DNA from: Phorcus lineatus
Taxonomy: Eukaryota; Mollusca; Gastropoda; Trochida; Trochidae
Assembly (NCBI GenBank): GCA_921293015.1
Contig: OV121097.1
Coordinates: 16,491,924-16,555,923 of the forward strand
Reading direction: 5' to 3'
Length of the DNA stretch: 64,000 nt
Positions within the stretch are counted from its first letter, which is position 1. Every line of letters begins with the position of its first letter. The position numbers were made by a program, and so were the translations under genes. Below are positions 11,893 through 27,000 of the stretch, piece by piece. The notes below the pieces were generated by a model that saw nothing but the letters and a program-made list of their open reading frames with translations, had not been told where the DNA came from and searched no databases.

Positions 11893-12031
11893 TTAATCAA
11901 ATTCCACCTTTTTTCTTCCTCCCCGTGGTTTGATTTTCTCCGATATCTGCCACAAGAGTTCCTCTGACAGATACTCATCAAATCCGTTAATGATTGCCAG
12001 AATCTTTTCATTCTTCTTGAACTCAAAGTTA
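11893..12031 (-). CDS. RAPGEF1: RAPGEF1 terminal coding exon (end of CDC25 domain, stop)
   Basis: Acceptor tttcag precedes 12031 and the TAA stop is at 11893-11895. It encodes FEFKKNEKILAIINGFDEY...LSEELLWQISEKIKP and a basic tail GGRKKVEFD. The LSEE-LW-S-KIKP segment matches the end of the C3G catalytic domain. The first base completes a Cys codon split with the previous exon. Confidence 0.93.
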
Positions 12032-15000
12032 CTGAAATACAAGAAGACGTTTCATTTACTGATAAGGTTAAACAAGAACTTTTTATTCAATAAGAAAAAT
12101 CCTCTAGGAAAAAAATGAAACATAAAAATGTATTATTTATTAGATTTAATAACTATCCCATGAAAATAATCCATTTTGAACAATGCTTTCAGATTTAGAT
12201 TGTAGCTATATTTCTCCCAACTTATTTTCTAATCAGATTTACCAAGTTATAACTTCATATCCTAAATAAAAAAACTTTCAAGACGAGTCATCCATATAAA
12301 ATACTAATACAAAATATCGTGATAATTCAACCAGACGTACACTCTTCTTGTTTTTCAATTCATCTTATTTCCAAATATTCCTAAAAATTCCTGATCAAAA
12401 AGCAATACTTAGTATATGGCTTGTTTGATGCATGTGGAAAATTTAACTGTTTTGTTTGCAAAAAATAAACTTTGATGAAAGCAATTACAGAGAGACAAGC
12501 CTGATTTCTATACCCAAAACTTAGGTTGTGACAGAGAATAATACTTAAATGAAGAGAATTATGAATATCATTTTTGTTGAGAAGCGAACTTCTCAAACTA
12601 CAACAAGAGGCAATATTCTCACCATTTCTTGAATCTTCTCATGCTGTCCAGTATGTTGAACTGCTGCCAGCGTTTAGAGAAGTTGATACTTTGGTCCGGC
12701 AGAAGGTCCTGGTTGCCGATGTTGATAAACGTCAGATCCTGTAGTATCAACCCGCTGCAACACAGAACAGACATTTTGATGCAGCGGAAATACAGATAAA
12801 AAATGCTTTGAAAATATTGTTGAATCTATGAAGATGAGGAACATAATACAGTTTGTATAAGGAGAAATATTTACCACCTAAATGCTATGCCTTCAGGTAT
12901 GATTCCCAAATTCTAAATAATAAGGATTACTTAGATAAAAGAGAGAGACATCCTGAGATGACTATATTAGCAGAAAGAGAGATAAATATGTAAGAAAATT
13001 TCTTATCAACAAAGTACACAACAAATAAAGAAAAACAGTTTTGTAAATTTTCAAGATGGAATTCAATTTAGTTCTGCATGTACAAGGGAGGTAATTCATG
13101 AGTGTTAAAGGAGCTGACACACTGCTCAAATAATCTGGATTTCTACATTACATTTCTTTAACAGTGACGAGATAAGGAACAAGCAACAACGAATGTAAAT
13201 GTACAAGTTATTAAATAAACTCACAGATATGGTATACATGGAGGCTCAGTGTCCGCCAGGGCGAGTCTGTACGCTCTAAATGACGAGGAACTGTCTATAA
13301 GCTGACAGAATTCTTTCAGGGCCTCCAGGTTCTGTTTCTGCCACTCAAGACGTCGCACTGGTGCTGAGTCTAGTGCTGACAAGATTGCCAGGTACGAATT
13401 GAAGTTACTCATCTTCCGTAGGTGCTGCAGAAATAGAGAAGGGTTAATTGTTAGGCACAAAGAAATAAGGCTGGAAATATACAAGCTTTGAGATCAAATG
13501 TGTAAAAATAAGTTGAACACTGTGGGAGTCATTGAAATGACTAGCTGAATAAATATTTTACTTCTTTAAACTCAAAACATTAGAAGATAAAATATGAGGT
13601 CATACCTTGACCCCTTGATTATATATTTGTGTGTAGTGACTATTTATTGCACCCCAGATGATATCAAATAATGATCTCAAACAAATATAAGTATTATTTT
13701 TCGATGCAAGACTTAGCTAATAAATCCTGCAAAATCTTGCCTCATTAAAAAGCAGTAGAGCCAATGGCTCTATCATATTACTCAATCAATTCTGAATAAA
13801 GTTGGGTAAATGTGGAATTTATGTCAGGAATAATTTATGAGCAGTATAGTCCTTATCAACCAAAATTTTATTCTATTGAGTTCTGATTATAAGAGCATCA
13901 TCATTTATCATCATTTCAAAGTAATCAAATGAATTTCAAACTTGGGGTCTATATTCACCTTCATTATCTTGATGAACTTGATCAGGTATTTTTCTCTTTC
14001 TTTTGGGTCATCTTGGGTCAAAATTCTCGTCCGACACCTGTAATAGGAAACATGATTAAGTTGAACTCATTATTTGTAGATAATAAAGATCTCTAAAAAC
14101 AACCTCTCTCTTCCAAATATTTTAGATAACCAAATGCTGCAAGAATGTGACATGCTTTCATTAAATCTTGTTTCACTTTGTCTTCCAGTCAATCAGAAGA
14201 ATTCTGCTGTTTCTTAGTTTCTATCAAACAAGAGAAGAGTCAAAGCCAATTCTCTTATAAATTGTTTAACACAATTTTCTTTCTTATAACAATTTGAGCT
14301 GCAGAATCAAGTTATTTATTTTTATCTTCATACTTTAGATTTGATAGCCCCTAGAACACAAAGTAATAGTAGAATCTATATATAATTATGCCGGAAATCC
14401 TTTTTGAACTGTTCAAATGCTGTTAAAGTCTTCTCAATAGAACCGCCGAGTAAGTGTTTACTTTCTGATTCTCCAATGGTAAAGTGGTTGGTAATAAACA
14501 GTTTGTTCTTACATTATCTGGAATAAAGAGCATACAAATCCTAATCGGTTATTCAATGGAAAGCATATTATAACAAGTTATGGAAATGCGTTTTTTCAAT
14601 AAATAGTTCATGTTCACTAGAGTCAGAGAGTAATCTAAGTACCAGTAGGACATCTTGTTGAAGTGCTCTGTGAAGTGGGTCAGGTTTGGGCTCAGCTCCT
14701 CAGACTGTTCCTTGGCCCACAACAACACTTCCGGGATCTGGAAAGATGAATTAACTCCATTCAAGGCACGTTAAATTCATTTCATGAAGATTGTTTACTT
14801 CCTGTGGGATTTAAGATATCAATTTTGCATTGGTGCGAATAAAGTGACTGAGTGAATGTTCAATGCTGCTTGGGCAGAATGTCATGATTAAATAAGGAAA
14901 TTTAATAAAATAACCTAGATGTGAAAAATGGGCTTTAAATAAAAACTAGGGTAGAATGTAAGTGTCTCACTGCAAGCACAAGGATCAGACGACCCTTAAG

Positions 15001-18000
15001 AACCTTTCACTCATGTACTGGACCTACATGCAAAGCCTGTAAGATGAGGATATTTGGGGTTTAACACCGCTTACAAGAGTATTTCACTTATATCATGGCT
15101 GCTAGTATTATGGCAGGGAGAAAGCCCGCAACCCATTGTAGTCCTGCATTTTGGTGAAACCTGTGAGCAACAGCTGGATGTAGCCAACCAGTGTAGCATT
15201 TCACCCAGACATTAGCAGACACAGATTTACACCATGGAGCTCTTGGTCTGAAGTCGAATGCCCTAACCACTGTGCTATTTAGAATACAGTGAAAAGTTTT
15301 TGAGATATTCCTATTCAATTGTATGGCTGAGGCTGTCTATTACTATATCCAGACATTTCAGGCAGCACCAAACGATCTGTCTTGAATAGCAGCATGTGGA
15401 CCCAATTGGATGCCGAAAGGAACCCAACCGTAGTTGGAACAGACAATTGTCAATAGGGTGACAAGCATCACAGCAAATCATCATTTGAATTTTGACAAGA
15501 AAGAAGAGAAATTTTAATAGCAGGATGAATTATCTTGAAATTTTTCCATATCCAAGTTCAGCTCCCACTACAGTGAGTGAGTTGAGCTATATTGTTGGCA
15601 ATGATTGAGACAAGAAACACTGCATATCAGAGCCTTACCACTGAAGGATGTAACATTGTAAACTAAATGTATTATTCATAACTATGCAAAAGAGTCTTTA
15701 AAGACTTTCACCCACCTCTATCTTCTGGAAGAGTTCCGCGTCCATCAGGGTCATCTGCTCAGCTATTTCCTGTGACTTGAAGTGAAGAAGATCAGGCAGG
15801 CTGCAGGGAGAAGATAAGTCCATACAATTTCTAATAAAGAATATCTAAACAAACGTTTAGCAACAGTGTTGATTTTACACCTTTTGAAAAAACCCAGAAA
15901 CTTTAAATTTTCACATTTTCACAATCATTCATGTTTTGTCATGTTTTCTAAGGTGGGTCAATCAGATTATGGACAAACCTCATATTTCAATGTCATTTCC
16001 ATAATATATCCCGGTAAAAATAGCAAGTGGTATATCTAAAAGAATCATTATAAATAATCTTACAATTCTTTTTGACGTACTCATAAAATATTGAGCCAAA
16101 AATCTCATTATCCTTTATTTATTTTGTTTGGTGTAGATTTTTATAAATTACAAAGAAATTATCATTTATGGCTCTATAACAATCAACGTACCTCTGTGAA
16201 AGACTGATCGACTGAACCGGAGTTACAGTGCTAGCGTTCTCGGTCAGTATCCTCTGCCGCTGCTCGCACTTCTCGATGAGTTTTTTACGGAGAATCCTGG
16301 CCAGCATGAGCTCACCCTGACAGACCAGCTCGTACACGAGGTCCATCATCCGCTTGACCACCTCGTCTTCTAGCTCCATGTACCTGGAATATACATAGGG
16401 GGATATCATTATACCTAATGCTCAGCTGAAAGTTTTTATGAAGTGGTTAGTGAACTTTAAACCATTCCATTACCTTGATTTAAATTTTAAACAAAGTGCT
16501 AATTTAAGCTAGATTTATCTATTAACTGCTGAATTAGCTTGTGAAATTATTTTTAACTAGAAATTATTCAATGAACTCAATTTCAATTAATCACAAATTC
16601 CATGAATACATCGGCATCACGGCCAAATCAGTAAACGCTAGTAAGGGTTGCATCTTGAAATGCCAGTGTGGAACCCACTTTTGACCAGGAATAAAACCTT
16701 TGGGTTAGCTTTGTATGCAGACTCTTTCAGTGTTGTCACAACCCCTAGGAACAGTTCACAACCTGCAGTTGTGCACTTAAATGGTTAACAACCAGATGAA
16801 ACCACATAATGTGCAGACACCTACATGCAGGTAAGGCAGTGAGCAGTAAACTTGGACAACATACAATGTACAATGAATATGTGTTAAAGTTCCAAGACTG
16901 CAAATTGGTACTTATTCAGGATGAGCATGACTGACAGACATAGTGAGCCTAGTGGTTGCATACTCCAAAGGGAGCTGATGTTTCTATAAACAGTGATATA
17001 CAAAAAACCATAGAAAAATGAAGCAGCTTCAAGCAGTGTAGCTGAATATAGACAATACCTATATTTAAATGAATAATTTGATAAACAAATGAACTAACCA
17101 AACGTCCTCAACAATCAAGCAACCAACAAAAGAATGAATGACATGTAAACACTCACCCCAGTTCATCGACGACCCTGACAAGGAAGGAGAATGCGTTCCT
17201 GGATAGCTTCTTCTTGTCTGCGACATGCTGGAACTTGTAGAACCTGTACAGCAGCTTGTCTATCAGATCCTTGCACGAGATGAACGTTCGATACGTCGTC
17301 AGGAACGCCTCTTGGTAGATGAACTCTGAAAATCAGATCAAACTTATCAATGTTGGGAAAGATGTTGATGCTTACCAACTTGTTTGGCAAGTTCACTGTT
17401 TGAAGAAATATTTTTTTAGCTTTTATTTTGAATAGGGATTGATGACTTTTTAAAAGGATTTTTGATGGTGGGATTGATAACCTGACATTTCACTTCTGTT
17501 GGTGATGGTTTGGACTGGTATCATCATACCATTTCAAAAAGGGTCTATGAATATATCATCAACATCTGTTTTTGATTGAGAATTTCAATACAATGTAAGT
17601 GTAGGGTAAATTTCCTTTTGTTGAATCTAAGTTATGTTCAAAAGTATTCTATTAACCAGCGGAAGAGAAACAAGCCTTATTCTCTCCTAATGGTACCTTT
17701 AATTACTTAACAATCATAAATCTACTATTATTCTTTTGTAAACAAAATTCATAGTGACCGATTTCAAATCTAGGGAGAGCTTCATATATTGCAGGGGGCT
17801 ACATAAAGTGTGTCATCCGCTTAATTCTAGATGTCATCGAGTGACTGACATCAACATTTTAAGGTGATCCAAAAAGCTCTATATCACTTGAACACTTAGT
17901 AACTCATAAATCAGACCGAAAAGTCAGTTCAAAACTGTAATACTTTTAACGTAATACAGCCACAAAAATGTGGCAGTCAATTTTTCATGCCTCAATTTCT

Positions 18001-21000
18001 GCATTTTGCACAATATGAAGAAAGACATAAAAAATGATAGAAACCCAATTGAGAAGGACACACGAACACTGTTACGTCACAACATACAAATACATTTCAG
18101 TTAATTCTGTCCGTGGTTTCGACACAAAGCTAAGTGATGCGTTACTGTCACAACATTCATGTCATTCCGTTCAAACAGATATCTATTACACAAATTTCAT
18201 TCTTTTTTAATACCCGGTAATCAATGTAAATATATGATTTGCGAAAAGTTGACTGATAAAAGTTTCTGTGCAAACAATAAAAACAAAAAGTCTTTTTATC
18301 AAATTGATCACTGGTGCTGGGATTTGTGCAAAAGCCTGAATGATAAAAAAAATCAGAGAGTCGTAAAGGTCAAAGCAAGTCTAGATGAAAATATGAATTA
18401 AAACTAAAACTGTTTTTACTGTCACTAGCTAACTGTCACTAGTCTATTTATCATTTCACTAATTTTTCTGAACTTTGATAATCACAATTAACTGTTTTTT
18501 CTTGGTTAAATCATATCCACCACAACCTAATAATTTGTCCATGCTTTTAGTCCATTCCCTTATGCAATCCTCCACCTTGAGTATATGAATATGCATGATC
18601 TAGGTCCATGCCTCTATCATTAGGGGCCCTAACTAAGCACCTATTAAGAGAAAAAGCAATGAGATCAAATGTCCATAATATGGCCTGAATTTCTTTCATA
18701 TTTAGCCCTAACTCTGCATGACAAATGATTTCCTACACTTAGCTAAAAGCAAGGCATTGATAATACTAACTCTATTAGTAATATTCTAAAGTTCTGTCAA
18801 GAAAAGTATTTTATAAATGATGAATAGGTTGACAAGATATGCCCCTATAAAAAAAAATTTCCTGAAAGTTGCTTCCGCAGCTTTGCCAAAGCATCTTCAC
18901 TGCATCTCCAAACTGCCTCCATACCATCTCTGGAGGTTTTTGGGGCAAAATTTTACCATCTCCGCTAGCGGAAGCATTTTGGTGAAGGTGAAAAAGTATC
19001 TGGGAAGATGCATCCACAGCTTCGCCACAAGCTCTAGGGCAATAAAAAGTTGTGATGAAGCTGTAACAGCATCATTGTCCCTCTAAGGATACTGTGAAAG
19101 CATCTCCACAAGTTTCCATGGGATAATGAGGTAAGTGGAGATGCTGTGGAAGTATCCCTATAACTATAAAGTAATAAAACCCACACAGCAGCATGTAGGT
19201 TATGTAATCAGGGTTGAGGGTCATTCTCTGGGATAGTACATATGATTAGCAAGCCAAGTGGAGATGCTGTGGAAGTATCTCCAATGACCATAAAGTAATA
19301 AAACCTTCACAGCAGCATGTGGGTTATGTAATCAGGGATGGGGCTCCCTGATAAGCAGGCCGCATGAAGAAGCTTAGAAAGTGAATTAAATAACCAGGTG
19401 TGGGTGCTTTTTTTAAATAATGTGTTGCCTACCTGTGATTAAAAATAGATAATAATATAATATATAATAAAAATATAGTTGATATTTAGCAATAAAGGAT
19501 AATGTGTTATTTCCCCCTTTGTAACTAACAATTATTGTTATTGTTGGAAAATATTTCTCATATTTTTTCTTTTCTGTTATTCAGTTTACTAGCCATTTAT
19601 AAAATTCACTTGGATTAAATAACCAGGTATTTGAGCTTTTAAAGATGGACTATAACATCTGTGGTTGGAAATGACAAAAAAAAGATGAAAAGTAATTCAA
19701 ACTTTATTCCATAAAAACATATCCACAAACGATTTCAAAAGTTCAAATAGTATGTTATGATATTGATTCATGGTTACAGAGGTTAAAATATTAATTCAGA
19801 AAAGGTATTTTTATTATATAACATTTTAAGAAGTTGAAGACGTTCAGAAGCAAGATTTGCTATATTGTCTTCAAATACACAAAAAAAATTGAACACAGAT
19901 GAATTTGTCATTCACAATTTTATTTATTTGATTTAAGTCTGCAAATTTAACATATAAACAATCATTCCTAAAACATGTCTGGTTTTTAACAAATTCATTT
20001 GCCTGGTTAAATGATTTATACTGATAAACAAATTCTATAGGTTAGGTGACATCGTTAAGATAAAAATCTATTGGTTACAGTGATGGAGATGGGTGGAGCC
20101 TTTATTATAGAAAATGGCCAATGAAATAAGGTGATAATAGGTATCCATTGTCTATAACAGTTGTGTTGCTTTGACAGCTGAATCAATTTGTTGGTCATTA
20201 AGCTGTTAACAAGTTTGTTTGTTTAGTAAGGGACATCAGTAACCTAATTAAATGTTATTCAAATTGTGTTTCCAGTTGAATTCAGAGTAAATACCTTGTA
20301 CGTAACCTATGAGTTCTCAAAATTATTCACAATTAACATTTTAACGAGTTTAGTTGCTTATTAGTCATTTGACCTAACAGTGCCTTTATACATATCGATC
20401 ACTCAATTAGGTGTTATTTCAAATTGGAGACCAAAATTGGTATTGGATGTCTTGCTAACCAAGTTGAAACACCAATCAATCTCAATAACTTATAATAAAC
20501 TTTGAAAAAATAATTTATTTGAATTCCTTAAGTTTATTAGTTGATTGACTTTGACAATTATTTTGGAAAAGGAAATTAGGAGATATGATTATTTAACTGA
20601 ATATTCTATGGCCAGAAATTTTTTATTGTTTGAATTTAATAGCCTGTTCGTCTATGTATCTTAAAGAACGCAATTGTTTTAAAATTGTTTCATATTATTT
20701 AATTTTTCGAAAATATTATTATTAAGTAATTGTTTCCAGGTGTTGGAAGAAGTCATTTTCTCCATACATTTCTAAATGCTTTTCAATTCTCTTTCATTTC
20801 AAATAATCTCATTATGAATTTGTACAAATAATCTACATCAATCATATAAAGGGAATATATCTCTTGTTTTTATAGATGACTGTACGCCTTCAAAACATAT
20901 AAGTTGAAAAATTCCCCTGAAACTAAATTCTTGTTTTAATTCTTATCACATATCAGATAAGTTGCAAATAAACTAGTTCAATAATAAGTTCAATGTTGTT

Positions 21001-24000
21001 AAAAAATATCTAAGCTTTTATGATTATACATTTTCTGAATTTAATGGATATTTATGAATTCATCCATATATTGTATTCATTTCATCATTTCAAGCTAAGA
21101 ATATAAATTTTGATCAAAATCCTTGACTCAAATTTATATCCATTACTCATTTCTTAAGAAGTTGTTGCCAAGAAATACCTTGGGTTTTTTTAAGACACCA
21201 CTTCTAAATGCCATTCAATGACTTGACTCTTCTCTTTGGAAAAGATCACAGTTTAAGGTTCTTTACACCATTCAATACCTTCTGCCTCACACCTGATGAG
21301 GCTGGACATTATTATCCAATCAGAATCTCTGCAGTCTTAACCCCTTTGACTGACAGCAAGACCCAACTTCCTGCCTGACCTGTCACTAACGAGGAGCAAT
21401 GGCCGCCATTAGGAAAAACAACTGATTCTTGATTATTAAAATCACAGTTGCCAACAGCATAGAAGGCATATCTACAGTTGCAAAAACCAAAGTAAGTAGA
21501 CCATTACTGCTACATACACAGTATAACATCTTAACCTTATTGCTCTTCCTTGTTTCATGAAAGAGCTGATAAAAAATCCTTGAAATGTTGGCTTCACAGT
21601 CAAAATGAAAAAAATTTCAAGTCCATTCCCTTATATAGAATATGTAATAAAGTTACTTATTGTTGACAAGTTAAGTTGTGTTTTATTAACACTGATTTGT
21701 AAAAGTGATATTTGGTTCCTTTTCTTTGACAATATTAAGCAAAGATGGCATTGTTTACATAGGTGTGCACTGAACCATGACTGCTGGGAGAGGAGGGAGT
21801 GGACAAGCCATTACATATCAGGAAAGAGCTGGCACTGTAAGTATGTTCACCTAATTCTTCAATAAACATGCAGTATATTTCTAAACTGGTTAGATTAGGA
21901 ATCGCATCAGAGGGTGCACTCCAATTTACCAATAGATAGTCTTGATTAATTGTAATTTCTTTTCTTGAAAACCCAGACAGGCTGATTGTCTAATATATGG
22001 TGTTGGAGGACTTGATACTATTTGCCATTTAACCTGAAATTGATAGTTGGAATTTGCAATCAATAATTGTTAGACAATTAAGTTGTTCCCAGTTTTAAGT
22101 TTGATCACATGAATTTTCATTTGTTTTCATTTCATAACATGTGATTAGCATTACATAATTTGCATGTATTTATTTGAATATCAAATTCATTTGATAAAAA
22201 TTACACTCATAAATGTTAGTATTGCTGAACCTAAATGTATGTTAATATTTGTAATACAGGATTATTATACAAATTGTTAGAGCACTTTATACTTATTCCT
22301 GCTATTGAACTTGAAAAATGTTTTAAGATAGGAAAAAGTTGTCGGTGAACATTTTGGATTTTCTGTAACTTTTAAAGTTTTTACCAACTTTTGGAACAAT
22401 TGTGAAACAATTACTTTATATTTATATAATTTCAAGTATGGCTTTCCTTAAGATGACTGTATATGATAAATGCTATTCTTTTGATATCATCATCATTATT
22501 GGTTATTTGTACATGTATTGAAAGTTGCAAACACACATACATGGACACCTTTTGGCCTCACAGGATGTTATGTTTATTCCAGATGAGAACTAATAAACCA
22601 ATGTTTGAAAGATTTTTAAAGCCTGATTGATAATTCTGCTGCTTTTTTTATACAGGCAGACAGATTTAGTTTACTTCAGTGTCACAAATTAAACTAGTAC
22701 ATCAATAAAACATGTTATAGTATTACTTGAGTTTGTTTAACAACCACCCATTGTTTGGCATATGAGACATTATTAAAAACAATACAACATATATACTTTA
22801 TACTAGGGAATGAATAGAGGTAATGAAAATTAGAAACTGTTTACAAGAAACAAGTTTAATCATATAACATTTTTAAAACATTGCTGTTACTAGTTTTGTG
22901 CTTAAGTGTTTGCTCGTTTATTTCTTAAGGTGTTCACTGAACCAGAGAATACACAAAGCTGGCAAGATGAAGATTCACAGGGGGATTAAGAGACAGTGTC
23001 TTCACAGTAAGTACATTGAATTGTTACATAAACAAACAGATTGATAAGTGACTTCTGATCAGTTGATTTACTGATTGGAGCCATATATCAATTTATTTGT
23101 TAATTGCTTGATCTAATTGATTTCTATGTTAGGGATAAGAGTACAGTTATCCAATTTGAGATTGCCATCTGAGATCTTTTTACACTGTTTGGTGTCTTTC
23201 TGTTTGTAACAAGCATTATATTCTGTTTCAGAATGAAGACCAGTCAACTAGTCATCAGATGTCAACACAGTGAAAAGGATTTTTTGGATTTTTTTAGGAT
23301 TGTTTATTTACTTTTTTAATGAAAAAATAATTATATGCAATTTTCATACATATATATAATTTTGTTAATAATATTTTAGCATTGTTAAAAGTTTTCAACT
23401 AAAATGAGTGATTTCTTGTAATTAAATTGCTGTGATGAATATTCCAATAGTCTATCTCGTAATTGTTCATTTATCAGTGATTTCATTCTTGATAAATTTG
23501 TGTGTATAGTCTTACAATTAAATCTATAAATATTGTCCATGAAATTGCCACAAAGAAAGATTTTGATATTACATTCTATTAAAACGTTTTAATGATTGTG
23601 TGATTCTTTTGTCATTGTTTGAAGGCATGCTTTTAGCTTCAATGCTGGTACTATTTTTTTACTGGGATGTAATATTGCAGAAGCTTCTGAACGAACTTCA
23701 ACAGCTGCTTTAGAAGCTTCTGCCAATTTGCGGTACGTGGAATATCAGTAAAAGCATAGTCAGAATCATAATTCATGACGGGATGCATGTGCATACTTGT
23801 TAGAGGCATTGGTGGGTGTCAACATTAATGACACTAGGGAGTATACACAAAAATCTAGCGAGAATGCAGACATCCCGTCCTGAAGGTTGTATCAGCATGC
23901 TCGTTAAAAGCAGTGGCTGCTGTAAACTTTTACGACCTTCAGGATGCATCCACATAGTCTCTAGAGGCACTGGTTGCCGTAAACTTTTACGACCTAATTA

Positions 24001-27000
24001 CCCCTTCAAGATGCATCCACATAGTCTCTAGAGGCACTGGTTGCAGTAAACTTTTACGACCTAATTACCCCTTCAAGATGCATCCACATAGTCTCTAGAG
24101 GAACTGGTTGCAGTAAACTTTTACGACCTAATTACCCCTTCAAGATGCATCCACATAGTCTCTAGAGGCACTGGTTGCAGTAAACTTTTACGACCTAATT
24201 ACCCCTTCAAGATGCATCCACATAGTCTCTAGAGGAACTGGTTGCAGTAAACTTTTACGACCTAATTACCCCTTCAAGATGCATCCACAGAGTCTCCAGA
24301 GGCACTGGTTGATGTAAACTTTTACGACATAATTACACCTTCAAGGATGCTTCCACAGAGTCTCTAGAGGGACTGGTTGATGTAAACTTTTACGACCTAA
24401 TTACATCTTCAAGGATGCTTCCACACAGTCTCTAGAGGCACCGGTTCCTGTAAACTTTTATGGCTACAATCACTTTCTGGAGATGCATCCACACCATCGC
24501 CACAGGCCTGTACACTTTACGACTTTTCTGGTGAAGGTGAAAATGTACTTGCGGATGCACTTGTGGCGATGGTAAAATTTTGCTTGCTGAGATGCTGTGA
24601 ATGCATCTTGAGAGGGAAATTTTTTTTATAGGGGTGATGTAGAGAATGAGTTTTTTGGGCAAAAAGGCAGTTCAAAAGGATGTGCTTGGGAAGCATGTTT
24701 TGAAAAGAACCAAGCAATATACTCATATTAGTGCCCCCAAAAATCAGTCAGGAAATTTATTATATGAATACTTACCAAGAGAAATAAAGAGATTTTGAGC
24801 ACAGAATAAATTCCATGAATCATTGGTAAGGTACAAAAGGAAAGTGTGCATAGAAAATGGAGCACAGCATGATTTAGATAAATCTTTAATAATTCATCAA
24901 GACGGATCATTTGTAAATGTTAAAAGTAGTGTTCAATTAAGAGTTAGTCAACATTTTTCTCTTAAAATAAAACATCACATATAACATGTACAAAAAGACA
25001 TTCAAATTAATCAGGGCAAAAGGAAATAAAATCCGAGTTGAAAGAAAACCACAATCTAGATATTTAGCGATGCAAACACAGCAAGGTTTTGATGAACATG
25101 ACAGGTCTAATATCAATAAAACCCATGGGCTTGGGCCAAACTCATGCTGTTACAAAGAAATAAAAAATAATGGCACTTTGATGGTGTACAGCTAAGTCCA
25201 TGAAGATACGATATAGTTGAAGGAGTTGTCCTTTGAGAGAGAGACGCAGGCATCGAGGGATCTTGTATCATCCTTATAATCCATTTTGAAAAATTGGTTC
25301 TCATTTTATTAAAGCTGAGAGTGGAAATTTCCAAATTTGTATCAAATGACAAATTAAAATCTTTTTGAAACAAGCTATTGTGTTATCAAACAGTCAAAAG
25401 ATAGAAATAGAGAATATAGAAGTACATTAACTTATCTTCAATGCATAAAATATAACATTTCTAATCAAAGAATTTGCAGTTATGACAATGTCATTTTGGA
25501 GTTTTCAATTCATAGCTAATCGAAAAACCATTTTTCATGTTTTACAAGATCCCAAAATGCTTGTTTGATTGACCGAGGTGGGTTAACAAAGGGACGTAAC
25601 TCCTGTTGGCTTACCTTCCTGGTTGGAGAGATCTCCTTGTGATCCTTGCGTGTGAAGAATTCAGAAATATGAATGAAACATGCGCTCGTATGACCATGGA
25701 AAGGGCTAGGGGTCAACATTACACACATTGTGGCAGGTTTTATCAATTACATTTGTACTTTTTTTTTCTTAATGATACCTCCCTTTAAAAATATCATAAA
25801 CACATAGATTTATGTCAATTCCTCCTTATTAAAGTAATACTTTTATGCACTTAATTTTTATCCTCCATCTTTTCAATATGTTGATATGGCGGAAAATCCC
25901 TATTACCATTGGATACTTTACACCCTTGTTGGATCAACGATTGTATTATATTAGTTAGAGTTTTTTAACATTTAAACTAGAAGGCATCAAACCAACATGA
26001 ATTTAACAAAGAGTTTTTTACACACTTCAATTGTTTCCTTGAAATATTGATAATAGGATCCACAATATTTGTGTCTGATGCTTAAATATTTGTTCAGCAA
26101 ATACCACCTCACAACCTACGCAGACAATCGCCGCTACTTCTGAACTGATTCACAGACATATGGATCAAATACTTCCCACAATGTGTGAATGTTTTCGGCA
26201 AGCTTCAAAGGAGCAAATCTTTGCCAAAACCCAACATCAAATAATAAGGTATAAAAAAAACTTTGACTGGATGTTTTCATGGTTAAGTCAAACATTTCAA
26301 AATGTACTGATATCTAGCAAATACAGTGGTGTTTACTCCACATATAGTTTAGAGCAACTCCAAAAATTTAGCAACAAAATATTGCTCTACATGAGCCCAT
26401 TAAGAAACACACTGACAAAAACATCTCTGGGAAAGGGGTTAAAATTTATCAACTAATTGGAAATTAATTGGAAGAACTGACTGATTAGGACAAAAGAACC
26501 ACTTTTGAATCAAAGTTTACTTGATTTTAGTGTGCTGTGTGGATTATCTCCCTTTGTATACAAATATTAGACTGCAGTGTACAAAACAAATATTACAGTG
26601 TACGCTTTGATGAGTATAACATGATTATCACATTTATAGCAGGTCCCAGGGATTAAAGAAAATAAAAATGAAAAAAATCAAAATAAAATAAAGGAATTTG
26701 GAGCTACGATATTTCTTCAATCTACAATATTTTATCAACTGTCATGAGCAGTTTTGTAAAACTCAGAATTTCATCTGCGAGTTAATTCTAATTATACTTT
26801 GCAAGATCCTAAATCAATCCATGCAGTTAAATTTGATTCTTTCCATATTATTCCTTAAATTCATTAATATCATTGGAAATTCAGAAAAGAAATTCTTATG
26901 AATATTAAAGCATTTTACTTGATTCAATTTATGAGAAAAATGTCCCTGGGACCTGCTACATATCTGCACTTCTATCACCTGAGATTAATAACTTGTCTAT

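Larger units (their letters stand above)
18842..24634. mobile_element. Candidate 5.8-kb element bounded by long imperfect inverted repeats
   Basis: 18842-18862 (cccctat, A-run, tttcc) recurs as its reverse complement at 24615-24634. Inside each end the order is kept: both carry gcaaaattttaccatc, ggtgaaggtgaaaa and gatgcatccac-type motifs within about 200 bp. The ends therefore look like imperfect terminal inverted repeats with subterminal repeats, as in non-autonomous DNA transposons. No transposase-like frame lies between them and I could not find a convincing target-site duplication. Two independent insertions of one short family in opposite orientation would look the same. Confidence 0.4.
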
